A DNA stretch of 64,000 nt. Origin: an uncultured Bacteroidales bacterium (GTDB lineage: Bacteria; Bacteroidota; Bacteroidia; Bacteroidales; Bacteroidaceae). The notes under the pieces were generated by a model. The model ran no database searches and was not told the DNA's origin. It worked only from the letters and a program-made list of their open reading frames with translations. Where the stretch lies: NCBI GenBank assembly GCA_902786925.1, contig CADAEK010000007.1, positions 50,826 through 114,825 on the forward strand, in the 5' to 3' direction. Position numbers and translations under genes: made by a program. Positions 45,873 to 59,931 of this stretch are shown here, piece by piece. Positions within the stretch are counted from its first letter, which is position 1. The number at the start of each line of letters is the position of its first letter.

Positions 45873-46274
45873 TCACTTATCATCCAGTTCGGACTGGTAG
45901 TCATAGCCATTCTCTGCAATGGCCTCCTGCAGCGGTCCATGAGGATAGAAGCGCACCTTCACGCCCTTGATGGCCTCGGTGGGCTCGCCCAGTGCTTCTG
46001 CCGTAGCTGCCGAAGCCGAGTTAATGACCGGCTTGAGTGTGCCGATGCCATCAATCTGCACCTGTCGTCCCAGTTCCAAATAATGAGCGATGCGGTCCAC
46101 CAAGGCGGTGACCACGCCCAAAGTCTTGTTAGAGGGTTCGCCACACGATGCGGCACACTCCTGCACTACTTGCTTAAATGTGATGGGGGTCATTCCTGTG
46201 GACTGATACACCCATGCCTCGTGCATCCCGTCAGGACGTACGATTTTCTTTTTTGCCTTTCTAACTATAATCAT
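45873..46274 (-). CDS. HU-like DNA-binding protein (Bacteroidetes HU-HIG type)
   Basis: 133 residues from MIIVRKAKKKIVRPDG. The frame is open further upstream only because the 24-bp repeat has no stop in it, so that part is rejected. The fold resembles HU: ITFKQVVQECAASCG, a long helix VTALVDRIAHYLELGRQVQIDGIGTLKPVI and an arm region ending VKVRFYPHGPLQEAI. The basic N-terminus fits DNA contact. Its promoter puts a triple-palindrome array within the 5' leader of its mRNA, which suggests control at RNA level or an operator. Confidence 0.75.
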   Translation of the reverse strand: MIIVRKAKKKIVRPDGMHEAWVYQSTGMTPITFKQVVQECAASCGEPSNKTLGVVTALVDRIAHYLELGRQVQIDGIGTLKPVINSASAATAEALGEPTEAIKGVKVRFYPHGPLQEAIAENGYDYQSELDDK

Positions 46275-46303
46275 CTCAATCGGTATAAATTGTTCATGAA
46301 AAT

Positions 46304-46368
46304 CGGTGTGACTCACACCGAGGGTACCGGTCTGACTCAGACCGATGGTGGCGGTGTGAGTCACACCG
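46304..46368. repeat. Triple 17-bp palindrome array (copy B)
   Basis: Cores at 46304-46320, 46328-46344 and 46352-46368 with spacers AGGGTAC and ATGGTGG. The middle core CGGTCTGACTCAGACCG is changed in both arms compared with the other two, keeping the palindrome. It follows the same 65-bp plan as 24366-24430, and the flank TTTGAGGTRCAG is shared. Confidence 0.9.
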
Positions 46369-46401
46369 CCTTTGAGGTACAGAGCCTAGCATTTTGCCGC
46401 A

Positions 46402-46432
46402 CAAAGATAGACATTCTTTTCGACACACACAA
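46402..46432 (-). promoter_or_regulatory. Promoter of the HU-like gene
   Basis: Minus strand TTG (46430-46432), 20 bases, TATCTTTG (46402-46409). Transcription would start near 46395, so the palindrome array is transcribed as leader. Confidence 0.75.
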
Positions 46433-46479
46433 GCCGTCAAAAAAGAATACGGATGCCCTACAAAAAAAACGTTTCTTTC

Positions 46480-46510
46480 ATTGCATGCCACTTTATTATG
46501 TGTACCTTTG
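46480..46510 (+). promoter_or_regulatory. Promoter of the 796-aa TlpA-like gene
   Basis: ATTG (46480-46483), 19 bases, TACCTTTG (46503-46510); the ATG is at 46653, leaving a leader of about 135 bases in which no gene or known element is seen. Confidence 0.7.
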
Positions 46511-46652
46511 CAAAAGAGAAAGTATTTAGGCAAAATAGAATATCCGACATTTCTTTTCACGCTTTTAAGGTTTATTAACGCTATATGCTGCAATGAATCC
46601 GGCAAAACGCGCGTATATAATAATGTAAGGCAACAATCTATCTAACTAACCC

Positions 46653-49043
46653 ATGAATAAGAAAACTATCATTACTCTGTTCTTTGCGTTCGTCACTATC
46701 ACAGGATGGGCAAAAGAGAAAACAAGAGTGTGGGAACAGCCCACAATTGAGTACGGAAACAGCAACGGTGACGGATACTTCGACCTCGACCTCGATGTGA
46801 CGAAGGTGGAATTGAAGGAGACGGAGACCGTAGTGTACATCACCGCGTCTGAACGTTCGGACTATCCAGACTTCAGCTTTCAGTTTTCAGGAGACACCTA
46901 TCTGAAGGTGGGCGAGACACGCTACTCCCTCACTTCTGCCGATGGCATAGAATTGAACAAGTTTGTGCAGACAAACAAGAACGGCAAGCGCGATATGGCG
47001 TTTCACTTCCAGCCATTGCCACAGGACACGAAGTCTTTCGACTTCATTGAGGGTGATGGCGACCATGCTTTCCAAATCAAGGGCATCAAGCCTGTGGAGG
47101 AACGCTGGAAGCAGCTGTTGCCTTCTTACTGGCGCGATGACAAGACTGGCAACTGGGAACTGGCACTCTTGGAGGATTGCGCCATCTACCAATGCAAGTT
47201 CTGGAGTTACGACCAGCGTGACGTGAACCCTCAAACGGGCGAGGCAACCATCGTGATGCGCAACGGAAACGACAAGTTAAAGGTCACGGTGGGCAAGAAC
47301 AAGAAGGGCAAGCGCACCATGCAGATCGGTCAGCAGAAGGTGACCTATTCCATGATTACCAGCCGCTTCATGCCCGACTACCCCACCCAAGACACACGCA
47401 CAGACTTTGTAGATACGGGCAACAAGACAGACACCGTGACGGTGGTGGGCTGGCTCAAGGACATGCCCGAGGAGTACAAGCAGCTGAAGACCTTCGAGCT
47501 AATGTACACCGACTTCCTCACAGACGAACAGACATCAGCCTATGCCGACTTGGACTCACTGGGACGCTTCACCGTGAAGATTCCTGTGCTGAACAGCACC
47601 GAGTTCCGCTGTGACTGGCGACGCTGCTTCATCCGCACCATGCTGGAGGCGGGAAAGACTTACTTCATGCTCTACGACTTCAAGGAGGGGCGTCGCTACT
47701 TCATGGGAGACGATGCACGTCTGCAGAACGAAATCTTCAAGTATCCTCTTGATTGGAAATCTATCCGCCTGTATGAAGGCAGGGAAGGAGCAGGCGAAGG
47801 CGACGAAGCATTGTTCACGCCCTACATTGCCTCGGTGGACAGCCTCATCCAAGCACAATATGCCAACACCGACTCTCTCTGCAAGGCACACCCGACACTC
47901 TCCACCCGTTACTATCTATACAGAAAAGGCAACACCCTCGTGCAACAGGCAAGGGACTTCGGGCAGTCACGCTTCAGAGCCAAAGGCTTCAACCTTCCCG
48001 ACAATGCCCGACAATATGCCCACGACACATTCTGGACGAAACTGGAGAAGCCTCTCACCCTGCACTGTGACCTCAGCACGTTCTTAAGAGACTATTTGGG
48101 CGATGTCATTGACGATAATTCCGTTACACTTCATTTTAATCCACAAGACTTTATCACAGAATTTGCCTCTAACGACGAGGAACTGGCCATAGCCGACCGC
48201 TGGAAAAACTGGATTGTGGAGGCTCAGGCGCAAGTGGAAGCGGCATCCACCCCAGAGGAAAAACAGCGCATTGCCGAAAAGCTCAATGCCGACAACGCTG
48301 ACTTGATTGAAAAGGCGAACGCAATACTCAACGGTCCAAAGGCTCAAAAGTATTATTTCGGCCAATTATTCATCCTTCGAGCAAAAAATGACCTGCATGC
48401 GCTCGATTCTATCGGTGCAGACCCTTTCATCAAAGACCTTTGGCTTTCCCGAATGGTTTACAACGAGATAGAAAATAGGCGGACATCATTACAACCAGCA
48501 GCCTTGGACACGCTGAGGAAATTGGTGAACTGTCCAGCCTTCCTTGAAAGAGTGGAGCAGCAAAACAACCACTATCTCGCCATTGAGAACCGCGAGTTTG
48601 ACAAGCTGGTGCTGAAGTCGTCCGACAATCTTGCCGAACTGAGCGAAGGCGAAGCACTGCTGAAGAAACTTGTAGAGCCCTACAAGGGCAAGTTCGTCCT
48701 GCTCGACATCTGGGGCACATGGTGCGGTCCCTGCAAAGAAGCCCTCTCCCACTCTACCGAAGAATATGCGAGGCTGAAGGACTATGACATCGAGTTCCTC
48801 TATCTGGCCAACCAGAGCCCTCAAGAATCGTGGGAGAACGTCATCAAGGAATATAACGTAAGTGGTGACAATGTGGCTCACTACAACCTGCCTGCATTGC
48901 AGCAGAGCGCCATCGAGCGACACCTTGACGTGCATAGTTTCCCCACCTACAAGCTCTTCAACCGTGATGGCCATCTGCTGGACCTGGAAGTGGATGCCCG
49001 CGACCTTGACCAACTCATCCAATTGTTAGAACAGTTGAAATAA
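46653..49043 (+). CDS. Exported TlpA-like thioredoxin-fold protein (796 aa)
   Basis: Signal peptide MNKKTIITLFFAFVTITGWA. The N-terminal beta-rich domain (about residues 25-155) includes FHFQPLPQDTKSFDFIEGDGD and resembles that of the protein at 17577. A long middle contains two mostly helical parts. The C-terminal thioredoxin domain has DIWGTWCGPCKEAL near residue 690 and cis-Pro in SFPTYKLFN. Probably a periplasmic or surface-linked thiol oxidoreductase; the large N-terminal region may bind the client. Followed 6 bases later by a small exported protein, so the two form an operon. Confidence 0.75.
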   Translation: MNKKTIITLFFAFVTITGWAKEKTRVWEQPTIEYGNSNGDGYFDLDLDVTKVELKETETVVYITASERSDYPDFSFQFSGDTYLKVGETRYSLTSADGIELNKFVQTNKNGKRDMAFHFQPLPQDTKSFDFIEGDGDHAFQIKGIKPVEERWKQLLPSYWRDDKTGNWELALLEDCAIYQCKFWSYDQRDVNPQTGEATIVMRNGNDKLKVTVGKNKKGKRTMQIGQQKVTYSMITSRFMPDYPTQDTRTDFVDTGNKTDTVTVVGWLKDMPEEYKQLKTFELMYTDFLTDEQTSAYADLDSLGRFTVKIPVLNSTEFRCDWRRCFIRTMLEAGKTYFMLYDFKEGRRYFMGDDARLQNEIFKYPLDWKSIRLYEGREGAGEGDEALFTPYIASVDSLIQAQYANTDSLCKAHPTLSTRYYLYRKGNTLVQQARDFGQSRFRAKGFNLPDNARQYAHDTFWTKLEKPLTLHCDLSTFLRDYLGDVIDDNSVTLHFNPQDFITEFASNDEELAIADRWKNWIVEAQAQVEAASTPEEKQRIAEKLNADNADLIEKANAILNGPKAQKYYFGQLFILRAKNDLHALDSIGADPFIKDLWLSRMVYNEIENRRTSLQPAALDTLRKLVNCPAFLERVEQQNNHYLAIENREFDKLVLKSSDNLAELSEGEALLKKLVEPYKGKFVLLDIWGTWCGPCKEALSHSTEEYARLKDYDIEFLYLANQSPQESWENVIKEYNVSGDNVAHYNLPALQQSAIERHLDVHSFPTYKLFNRDGHLLDLEVDARDLDQLIQLLEQLK

Positions 49044-49049
49044 AGAGCA

Positions 49050-49667
49050 ATGAATATGGACAAGAAAAGCATCATCACCATCCTGTTTGCCCTCTTCGCT
49101 CTAACAGCACTGGGACAAGAAATCAGCAAGGCAGAAGCAACAACAATCGACTACATCAAACTGCTCAACAAGCAAGGATACCATGTCCTCGCTCTTGACT
49201 TGTCAAAACTGGAGAAAAACAAATACTTGATATCGCCCGTGATTCAAATATGGTCGAAGGGCAGGATGGAACAAAACATGCTGGAGGACTTCGGCTTGGC
49301 GTACACGAATAGTGCACCTAAAGTGACTGTTGGTCTCATGCCAAAGACGGACTCTTTGTTCGTGTGTAATTTCCAGTTCGACGATGTATGCGGTTTCACC
49401 ATGGATTTGCCTAAACCTTCGGTAAAGGATGAGAGCGATGGCTCGGAAAATACTAATTATGCATGCCGCCCATTTGCCATCCAGTCAGAATGGAAAGAGA
49501 ATGAGGTGATTCCTATTGCGGCCTACAGTTCGTCGTGGTATGACCCAGAAGACAAGATTTGCCGCAACTGCGACGTCCTGGAGTTTGACAAGGACTTCCT
49601 CAAGAGTGCCACATTCCTTTACAGCCCACGCATATACGTCTTTGGCATTACAATAAAAAAGATGTAG
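49050..49667 (+). CDS. Small exported hypothetical protein (205 aa)
   Basis: Signal peptide MNMDKKSIITILFALFALTALG, then a region that looks beta-rich. Cysteines are at VCNFQFDDVCGF, YACRPF and ICRNCDVLEF; the last CRNC might bind metal or form a disulfide. No named family is recognised with confidence. It lies 6 bases behind the 796-aa thioredoxin-like gene and is likely cotranscribed. Its six or so cysteines make it a possible substrate of that oxidoreductase, which is inference from position only. Confidence 0.65.
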   Translation: MNMDKKSIITILFALFALTALGQEISKAEATTIDYIKLLNKQGYHVLALDLSKLEKNKYLISPVIQIWSKGRMEQNMLEDFGLAYTNSAPKVTVGLMPKTDSLFVCNFQFDDVCGFTMDLPKPSVKDESDGSENTNYACRPFAIQSEWKENEVIPIAAYSSSWYDPEDKICRNCDVLEFDKDFLKSATFLYSPRIYVFGITIKKM

Positions 49668-49769
49668 GATAGGAAAACTGTATCGTTACACTGAGTGCGA
49701 CTGTCACCTGTACATCGCCACGCCTCAAACAGTTTATTTAACATTAACAAAGAGATAGAATATACACAA

Positions 49770-51467
49770 GTGAAAAGAGCAAATCTATTACAAAGACTTG
49801 GTGCATTCTTGATAGATGTCCATGTTATCGTCTTCCTTTCTCAAATTGTAGCCTTGCTGCTCTCCCCTTTTTATTTCTTACCTTTATTCCCAGGTATCTG
49901 GTTCGTGTGGATTATTTATTATGTAGTATCATACGCCACTGTCAGAAAGACGCTGGGAGAATCTTTCTTTAAGGCGAAAATCACAGCAGGTAATGGCTGG
50001 GTACCGGTTTGGATTAAGATTATTCTTCGCGAAGTATTCACTTCCTTCCCGGCTTTGATAGCATGGACCTTATGTTGGAATCGACTTAATCCCATACGTT
50101 CAATAGCTATTTTTGTTGTACTCCTTTTGGTGATTTGCCTCAGAAGGAAGATGTTTGGCATCTCATTAGTGAAGTGCGAACAAGAAACAACAACAACCAA
50201 ACGACCTTTCTATAAGACATCAGCAGGTATTTTTCTGATGGTTATATTGGGTGGTTGCCTTGCCCGAGTGGTCAATACCGTATGCACAAACGACAAAGCA
50301 TTCCTTGTTGAGTCCCCTTGGAAGAGCGTGCCTCGTCCAACGGTTAGTTCTGTAAGCAAGTATGTTGACTATCTCAAGAATAATCGGCAGGATATTAACG
50401 ATTATGTAATGGGGCTTTTTGAGAAGTATGACTATGTTGTCTTATGCGAACGCCATCATCAAGACATGATGCAATATGACATGATTTATGATCTTGTAAC
50501 GGATAGTAGGTTCGTTGATAAGGTTGGTGTCGTGTTTACAGAAATCGGATGCGCAGAGTCAAGAGATGCATACAGGACTTTTGTTGAAACGACATTCCAA
50601 AATGACACGTTGGTAGAAAAAGAATTAGCTTCATTCCTGATGAAAAATCAGACAGTACACCTTCTGTGGCCTAACACAAATTGGTTCTCTTTCCTGAAAA
50701 GAATGTATTACTTCAATCATGATAGGGAGAAGAAGGTAGAAATCATGTTTGCTGACAGAAATTGGATTGACAGGACAGAACTGGCGCATAGAGATAGCGT
50801 AATGGCGGACAACATCATAAAAACTATAGAATCAGATCGTTTGAAGAAGTCACTTATCATTATGAAATATCGTCATGCTTTCTTTACACCAGGCTGCTGT
50901 GGCGAATATATACAGCGCAGATTCCCTGGCAAGGTGGCAAATGTAATGATTAATAATGTAAAACTTGATTTTTTATCTTTAGCCTTAGGAAAAGAAATCG
51001 CACGCCCAGACCTTCGCTACGGAGAGTGGGAAGTTGCTTTCGAACAGATGCCAACAGATGCTTTTGCATTTGATCTTAAGGACTCTCCTTTTGGTAAAGA
51101 CAAGTTTGATTATTTTGCTTTGCCTTGGGCAAAGGAAAACGACATGACGTACCAAGACATGTTTAATGGCTTCATTTACTACAAGGCCCTTGCCGACCAT
51201 CGCGCAAGCGTAGGATTCAACCACCTGTTTGACCCGGAGAATAGAGCAAAACTTGAGGAACGAGAAAAGCTGTTGCCGGGTTATTGGCTCGGGGCATGGG
51301 AGTTTCTGAAAGAAGGTCCACAAGTCACGGAAGGCAAAGATAATTACTTTGAATATAATAAATTGATAAATACCATTTTCCTTTGGATCTGCCTCTCTGC
51401 ACTCTTGCTCTGTGCTATCATGAGCGTCATCATCATCTGCAAATATAGATCTGCTAATAACTCATAA
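49770..51467 (+). CDS. RDD membrane domain fused to an EreA/ChaN-like periplasmic domain
   Basis: Start GTG at 49770 (VKRANLLQRLGAFLID is the usual RDD beginning); another GTG at 49695 is possible. No ATG exists nearby. Residues 1-150 hold an RDD-like membrane domain; a further membrane helix (IFLMVILGGCLARVVN) follows. The large soluble part (about residues 185-530) shows LCERHHQ, VFTEIGC and MKYRHAFF. This order of Glu/His, Glu and His recalls the erythromycin esterase/ChaN/Tiki fold. A C-terminal helix (IFLWICLSALLLCAIM) anchors it again. Function unknown. It is more A/T-rich than its neighbours, which may mean transfer. Confidence 0.6.
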   Translation: MKRANLLQRLGAFLIDVHVIVFLSQIVALLLSPFYFLPLFPGIWFVWIIYYVVSYATVRKTLGESFFKAKITAGNGWVPVWIKIILREVFTSFPALIAWTLCWNRLNPIRSIAIFVVLLLVICLRRKMFGISLVKCEQETTTTKRPFYKTSAGIFLMVILGGCLARVVNTVCTNDKAFLVESPWKSVPRPTVSSVSKYVDYLKNNRQDINDYVMGLFEKYDYVVLCERHHQDMMQYDMIYDLVTDSRFVDKVGVVFTEIGCAESRDAYRTFVETTFQNDTLVEKELASFLMKNQTVHLLWPNTNWFSFLKRMYYFNHDREKKVEIMFADRNWIDRTELAHRDSVMADNIIKTIESDRLKKSLIIMKYRHAFFTPGCCGEYIQRRFPGKVANVMINNVKLDFLSLALGKEIARPDLRYGEWEVAFEQMPTDAFAFDLKDSPFGKDKFDYFALPWAKENDMTYQDMFNGFIYYKALADHRASVGFNHLFDPENRAKLEEREKLLPGYWLGAWEFLKEGPQVTEGKDNYFEYNKLINTIFLWICLSALLLCAIMSVIIICKYRSANNS

Positions 51468-51474
51468 TAAAGAT

Positions 51475-51550
51475 TCTGGGACGTACAGGACGATGCCGAC
51501 AAGCGGAAATGGATAGCTACCGCCGGAGACCGCGGCATTGACGAACAAAC
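51475..51550 (+). pseudogene. Possible gene remnant between the RDD gene and the rpoC terminator
   Basis: A G/C-richer stretch reads openly as FWDVQDDADKRKWIATAGDR and on, without a start codon, directly after the A/T-rich RDD gene. It looks like the tail of a lost gene; the family is not recognised. Confidence 0.25.
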
Positions 51551-51591
51551 AAAAAAAGTCGGGGCAAACTCTAATGAGCTTGCCCCGACTT
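51551..51591 (-). terminator. Terminator of the rpoBC operon
   Basis: 12-bp perfect stem (51556-51567 with 51580-51591); on minus it is followed by a run of seven T. It closes the ribosomal/RNA polymerase cluster. Confidence 0.92.
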
Positions 51592-51618
51592 GCGTTATTT
51601 AGATAGTAATCTTATCAT

Positions 51619-55923
<4,305 letters not shown>

Positions 55924-55944
55924 GTTGTATGTTGTCTTTTTATA

Positions 55945-58900
55945 TTAATCCAATGAGATGCTAAGACCAAGACCACGAAGCTCGTGGAGAAGCACGTTGA
56001 GAGACTCTGGAATGCCAGGAGTTGGCATCGGATCGCCCTTGACAATTGCCTCATAAGCCTTGCTACGGCCGTTTACATCATCTGACTTTATAGTAAGGAT
56101 TTCCTGAAGGACGTGAGATGCGCCGAATGCCTCGAGCGCCCACACCTCCATCTCTCCGAAACGCTGACCACCGAACTGTGCCTTACCGCCGAGTGGCTGT
56201 TGAGTGATGAGAGAGTAAGGACCGATAGAACGAGCGTGCATCTTGTCCTCTACCATGTGGCCGAGTTTCAGCATGTAGGTCACACCGACTGTAGCAGGCT
56301 GGTCGAATCGGAGACCCGTCTCACCATTGTAGAGGTAAGTACGTCCGTAGCGTGGGAGACCGGCTTTGTCAGTCCACTCGCAGAGGTCTTCCAGACGCGC
56401 ACCATCGAAGATAGGAGTGGCAAACTTCACACCCAGCTTCTTACCTGCAGCACCGAGCACGGTTTCGAAAATCTGACCGATATTCATTCGTGAAGGCACA
56501 CCCAGAGGGTTAAGCACGATATCAACAGGAGTACCATCCTCGAGGAATGGCATATCCTCCTGACGAACGACCTTTGAAACGATACCCTTGTTACCGTGAC
56601 GACCGGCCATCTTATCACCGACACCAATCTTACGCTTCTTGGCAATATAAACCTTCGCCATTTGGATAATGCCTGATGGCAATTCATCACCGATAGTGAG
56701 GGCAAACTTCTTACGATGAAGCTCTGCTGCAAGAATCTTATACTGCTTGAGGTAGTTGATAACCAACTGACGAATCAAATCATTGATATGTTCATCATCA
56801 GTCCAACCTGTAAGCTGAACGGCAGTATAATCAATATTGTGGAGAGCGCCAGCAATAAACTTAGCACCAACAGGAATAATGTCGGCACCCATATAGTCCT
56901 TCACGCCCTTAGACAACTTGCCATCTGTAAGCTCAAGAATCTTGTCAATAAGGATTTCCTTAAGGCCATCCATCTTGTCCTGATATTCTTGGTCATACTT
57001 TGGAAGAATCTTCTTGTCCTCAGCCTTAGAAGCACGAGTCTTGATGGCCTTGGAGAAGAGTTTCTTGTCAATCACGACGCCAGAGAGAGAAGGAGTTGCT
57101 TTCAACGAAGCATCCTTCACATCACCAGCCTTATCACCGAAGATGGCACGAAGCAACTTCTCTTCAGGTGTTGGGTCAGACTCACCCTTAGGTGTAATCT
57201 TACCAATGAGAATGTCACCTGGTTCGATGCGGGCACCCACACGAACGATACCATTCTCGTCGAGGTCCTTGGTTGCATCTTCGCTTACATTAGGAATATC
57301 GGCAGTAAGTTCCTCAACGCCACGCTTTGTTTCACGTACCTCAAGAGAATACTCATCAACGTGAACAGAAGTGAGCAAGTCCTCACGCACTACGCGTTCG
57401 TTGAGCACGATAGCATCCTCGTAGTTGTAACCCTTCCAAGGCATATACGCCACAAGGAGGTTGCGACCAAGAGCCAACTCACCAGCTTCAGTAGCATAAC
57501 CCTCAGTAAGGATATCACCTTTCTTCACCTTTTGACCACGGTCACAAATAGGACGGAGGTCAATCGTCATGTTCTGGTTTGTACGACGGAACTTAGGAAT
57601 CTTGTATTCCTTGAGTGCAGGTTCAAAGCTTACGAACTCTTCGTCCTCAGTACGGTCATAGAGAATACGGATAGTTGTTGCATCAACATATTCAACCACG
57701 CCATCACCTTCTGCAACAATCATAGTACGTGAATCCTCACATACCTGCTTCTCAATACCAGTACCAACGATAGGAGCTTCCGTACGGATCAATGGAACTG
57801 CCTGGCGCATCATGTTAGATCCCATGAGTGCACGGTGTGCGTCGTCATGCTCCAAGAATGGAATCAACGCAGCAGCAATAGAAGCAATCTGCTGTGGCGC
57901 AACGTCCATGTAGTCAACCTCTGTTGGAGGAACCACAGGATAGTCGGCATCCTTACGACACTTAACGACCTTACGGATAAAGTGACCATCATCCTTCAGA
58001 GGAGCGTTACCCTGACCAATAATCTTGCCTTCTTCCTCCTCAGCTGAAAGATAAACGATGTGATCTGTATCAATATCAGCCACACCATCAATCACCTTAC
58101 GGTAAGGTGTCTCGATGAAGCCAAGATTGTTAATCTTTGCATAGACGCAAAGAGAAGAAATCAGACCAATGTTTGGACCTTCAGGAGACTCAATAGGACA
58201 AAGGCGACCATAGTGAGTATAGTGCACGTCACGAACCTCAAAGCCTGCACGTTCACGAGAAAGACCACCAGGGCCGAGGGCAGACAGACGACGCTTGTGA
58301 GTAACCTCAGCTAGAGGGTTCGTCTGGTCCATGAACTGCGACAGAGGATTCGTTCCGAAGAACGAGTTAATGACGCTAGAAATAGTCTTTGCGTTAATCA
58401 AGTCCGTTGGAGAGAACACCTCATTGTCACGCACATTCATGCGCTCACGAATAGTGCGGCTCATACGGGCAAGACCGCTTGCGAATTGGTTAGAGAGCTG
58501 CTCGCCGACCGTACGTACACGACGGTTAGAAAGGTGGTCAATATCATCCACCACAGCCTTCGAGTTAGCCAGTTCAACCAGATACTTGATAATCTCAATG
58601 ATATCCTCCTTCGTCAAGACACGAATCTCGGGGTCAATAGAAAGGTTCAGCTTTCTGTTGATGCGGTAACGACCCACATCACCGAGATCATAACGCTTGT
58701 CAGAGAAGAACAAACCGTTAATTACTTCACGTGCAGAAGCATCATCTGCAGGATCGGCATTGCGAAGCTGACGGTACACGTAAGTGATAGCTTCCTTCTC
58801 AGAGTTACTTGGGTCTTTCTGAAGAGTATTGAAGATAATAGAGAAGTCCGCAGTATTAGCATCCTCACGCTGAACGAGGACTGTCTCAACACCAGCGTCC

Positions 58901-59754
58901 AAAATCTTCTCAATGACATCTTCCGTAATAACGCTATCGCGATCCACCACAATCTCATTACGCTCAATAGATACGACTTCACCAGTATCCTCATCCACAA
59001 AGTCCTCATTCCACGACTGGAGAATACGCGCAGCCAACTTGCGGCCGATAGCCTTTTTCAAGTTAGCCTCTGTAGCCTTGATCTCATCAGACAAGTTGAA
59101 GATGTCAAGAATATCCTTATCATTCTCAAATCCAATAGCACGGAGCAACGTCGTTACAGGCAACTTCTTCTTACGGTCGATGTACGCATACATCACGTTG
59201 TTGATATCTGTAGCGAACTCAATCCAAGAACCCTTGAACGGAATGATTCGGGCAGAGAACAGTGGCGTACCATTTGCGTGTACGCTTGAACCAAAGAACA
59301 CACCAGGTGAGCGGTGCAGCTGAGATACGACGACACGTTCGGCACCATTGATGACGAACGTTCCGTTGTCTGTCATATAAGGAATTGACCCCAAGAAGAC
59401 ATCCTGGATAACAGTGTCAAAATCCTCATGATCTGGGTCTGAGCAATAGAGCTTCAGCTTAGCTTTCAAAGGCACACTATAAGTAAGACCGCGTTCCAGG
59501 CACTCTTCAATAGAATAGCGTGGAGCGTCAATATAGTAGTCCAAGAACTCAAGCACAAAGTTATTGCGAGTGTCAGCAATTGGGAAATTCTCTGCGAACA
59601 CCTTGTAAAGGCCATCCTTCTTACGCTTCTCTGGTGGCGTATCCAACTGCAGGAAGTCTCTGAACGACTTGAGCTGAACGTCCAAGAAGTCAGGATATGG
59701 CATCGGATTCTTTACCGTCGCAAAGTTAACTCGGTTATTGATGATTTGAGACAT
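55945..59754 (-). CDS. rpoB: RNA polymerase subunit beta
   Basis: 1269 residues, complete, from [16 protein letters not shown]. The rifampicin-pocket region reads [19 protein letters not shown] with [19 protein letters not shown] after it, i.e. a sensitive-type sequence as far as seen. The C-terminal part has [17 protein letters not shown] and [21 protein letters not shown], which contact the active site and clamp. Preceded by a leader with a 9-bp repeat and an attenuator hairpin after rplL. Confidence 0.98.
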   Translation of the reverse strand: MSQIINNRVNFATVKNPMPYPDFLDVQLKSFRDFLQLDTPPEKRKKDGLYKVFAENFPIADTRNNFVLEFLDYYIDAPRYSIEECLERGLTYSVPLKAKLKLYCSDPDHEDFDTVIQDVFLGSIPYMTDNGTFVINGAERVVVSQLHRSPGVFFGSSVHANGTPLFSARIIPFKGSWIEFATDINNVMYAYIDRKKKLPVTTLLRAIGFENDKDILDIFNLSDEIKATEANLKKAIGRKLAARILQSWNEDFVDEDTGEVVSIERNEIVVDRDSVITEDVIEKILDAGVETVLVQREDANTADFSIIFNTLQKDPSNSEKEAITYVYRQLRNADPADDASAREVINGLFFSDKRYDLGDVGRYRINRKLNLSIDPEIRVLTKEDIIEIIKYLVELANSKAVVDDIDHLSNRRVRTVGEQLSNQFASGLARMSRTIRERMNVRDNEVFSPTDLINAKTISSVINSFFGTNPLSQFMDQTNPLAEVTHKRRLSALGPGGLSRERAGFEVRDVHYTHYGRLCPIESPEGPNIGLISSLCVYAKINNLGFIETPYRKVIDGVADIDTDHIVYLSAEEEEGKIIGQGNAPLKDDGHFIRKVVKCRKDADYPVVPPTEVDYMDVAPQQIASIAAALIPFLEHDDAHRALMGSNMMRQAVPLIRTEAPIVGTGIEKQVCEDSRTMIVAEGDGVVEYVDATTIRILYDRTEDEEFVSFEPALKEYKIPKFRRTNQNMTIDLRPICDRGQKVKKGDILTEGYATEAGELALGRNLLVAYMPWKGYNYEDAIVLNERVVREDLLTSVHVDEYSLEVRETKRGVEELTADIPNVSEDATKDLDENGIVRVGARIEPGDILIGKITPKGESDPTPEEKLLRAIFGDKAGDVKDASLKATPSLSGVVIDKKLFSKAIKTRASKAEDKKILPKYDQEYQDKMDGLKEILIDKILELTDGKLSKGVKDYMGADIIPVGAKFIAGALHNIDYTAVQLTGWTDDEHINDLIRQLVINYLKQYKILAAELHRKKFALTIGDELPSGIIQMAKVYIAKKRKIGVGDKMAGRHGNKGIVSKVVRQEDMPFLEDGTPVDIVLNPLGVPSRMNIGQIFETVLGAAGKKLGVKFATPIFDGARLEDLCEWTDKAGLPRYGRTYLYNGETGLRFDQPATVGVTYMLKLGHMVEDKMHARSIGPYSLITQQPLGGKAQFGGQRFGEMEVWALEAFGASHVLQEILTIKSDDVNGRSKAYEAIVKGDPMPTPGIPESLNVLLHELRGLGLSISLD

Positions 59755-59809
59755 CTTGTATATATTTTGAATTAAATTCAGATTTTCCTATTATTGTAAG
59801 ACTGAGAAA

Positions 59810-59845
59810 TCTAGAAGTCCTAGAATAACTAGAAAATCTAGAAGA
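59810..59845. repeat. 9-bp tandem repeat in the rpoB leader
   Basis: Four units of nine bases, TCTAGAAGT, CCTAGAATA, ACTAGAAAA and TCTAGAAGA, share CTAGAA. They lie 56 bases upstream of the rpoB ATG. Confidence 0.75.
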
Positions 59846-59872
59846 AAGGGCCGAAAGCACCCTAAAAGACAC

Positions 59873-59910
59873 AAAAAGGTTAAGAACCCTCAACCTGAGG
59901 ATTCTTAACC
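59873..59910 (-). terminator. Terminator/attenuator between rplL and rpoB
   Basis: On minus GGTTAAGAA ... TTCTTAACC (59902-59910 with 59878-59886) has an inner CCTCA/TGAGG stem and is followed by TTTTTG. Position between rplL and rpoB fits the known attenuation point that lowers polymerase relative to ribosomal protein mRNA. Confidence 0.85.
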
Positions 59911-59931
59911 AAATATTCTAAGGTAAATTAA

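Noticed and set aside
46296..46529. A 77-codon plus-strand frame beginning with ATG just before palindrome copy B
   Set aside because: It contains the palindrome array and the -7 element of the next gene and has no known similarity; the lack of stops follows from the 24-base period of the repeat.
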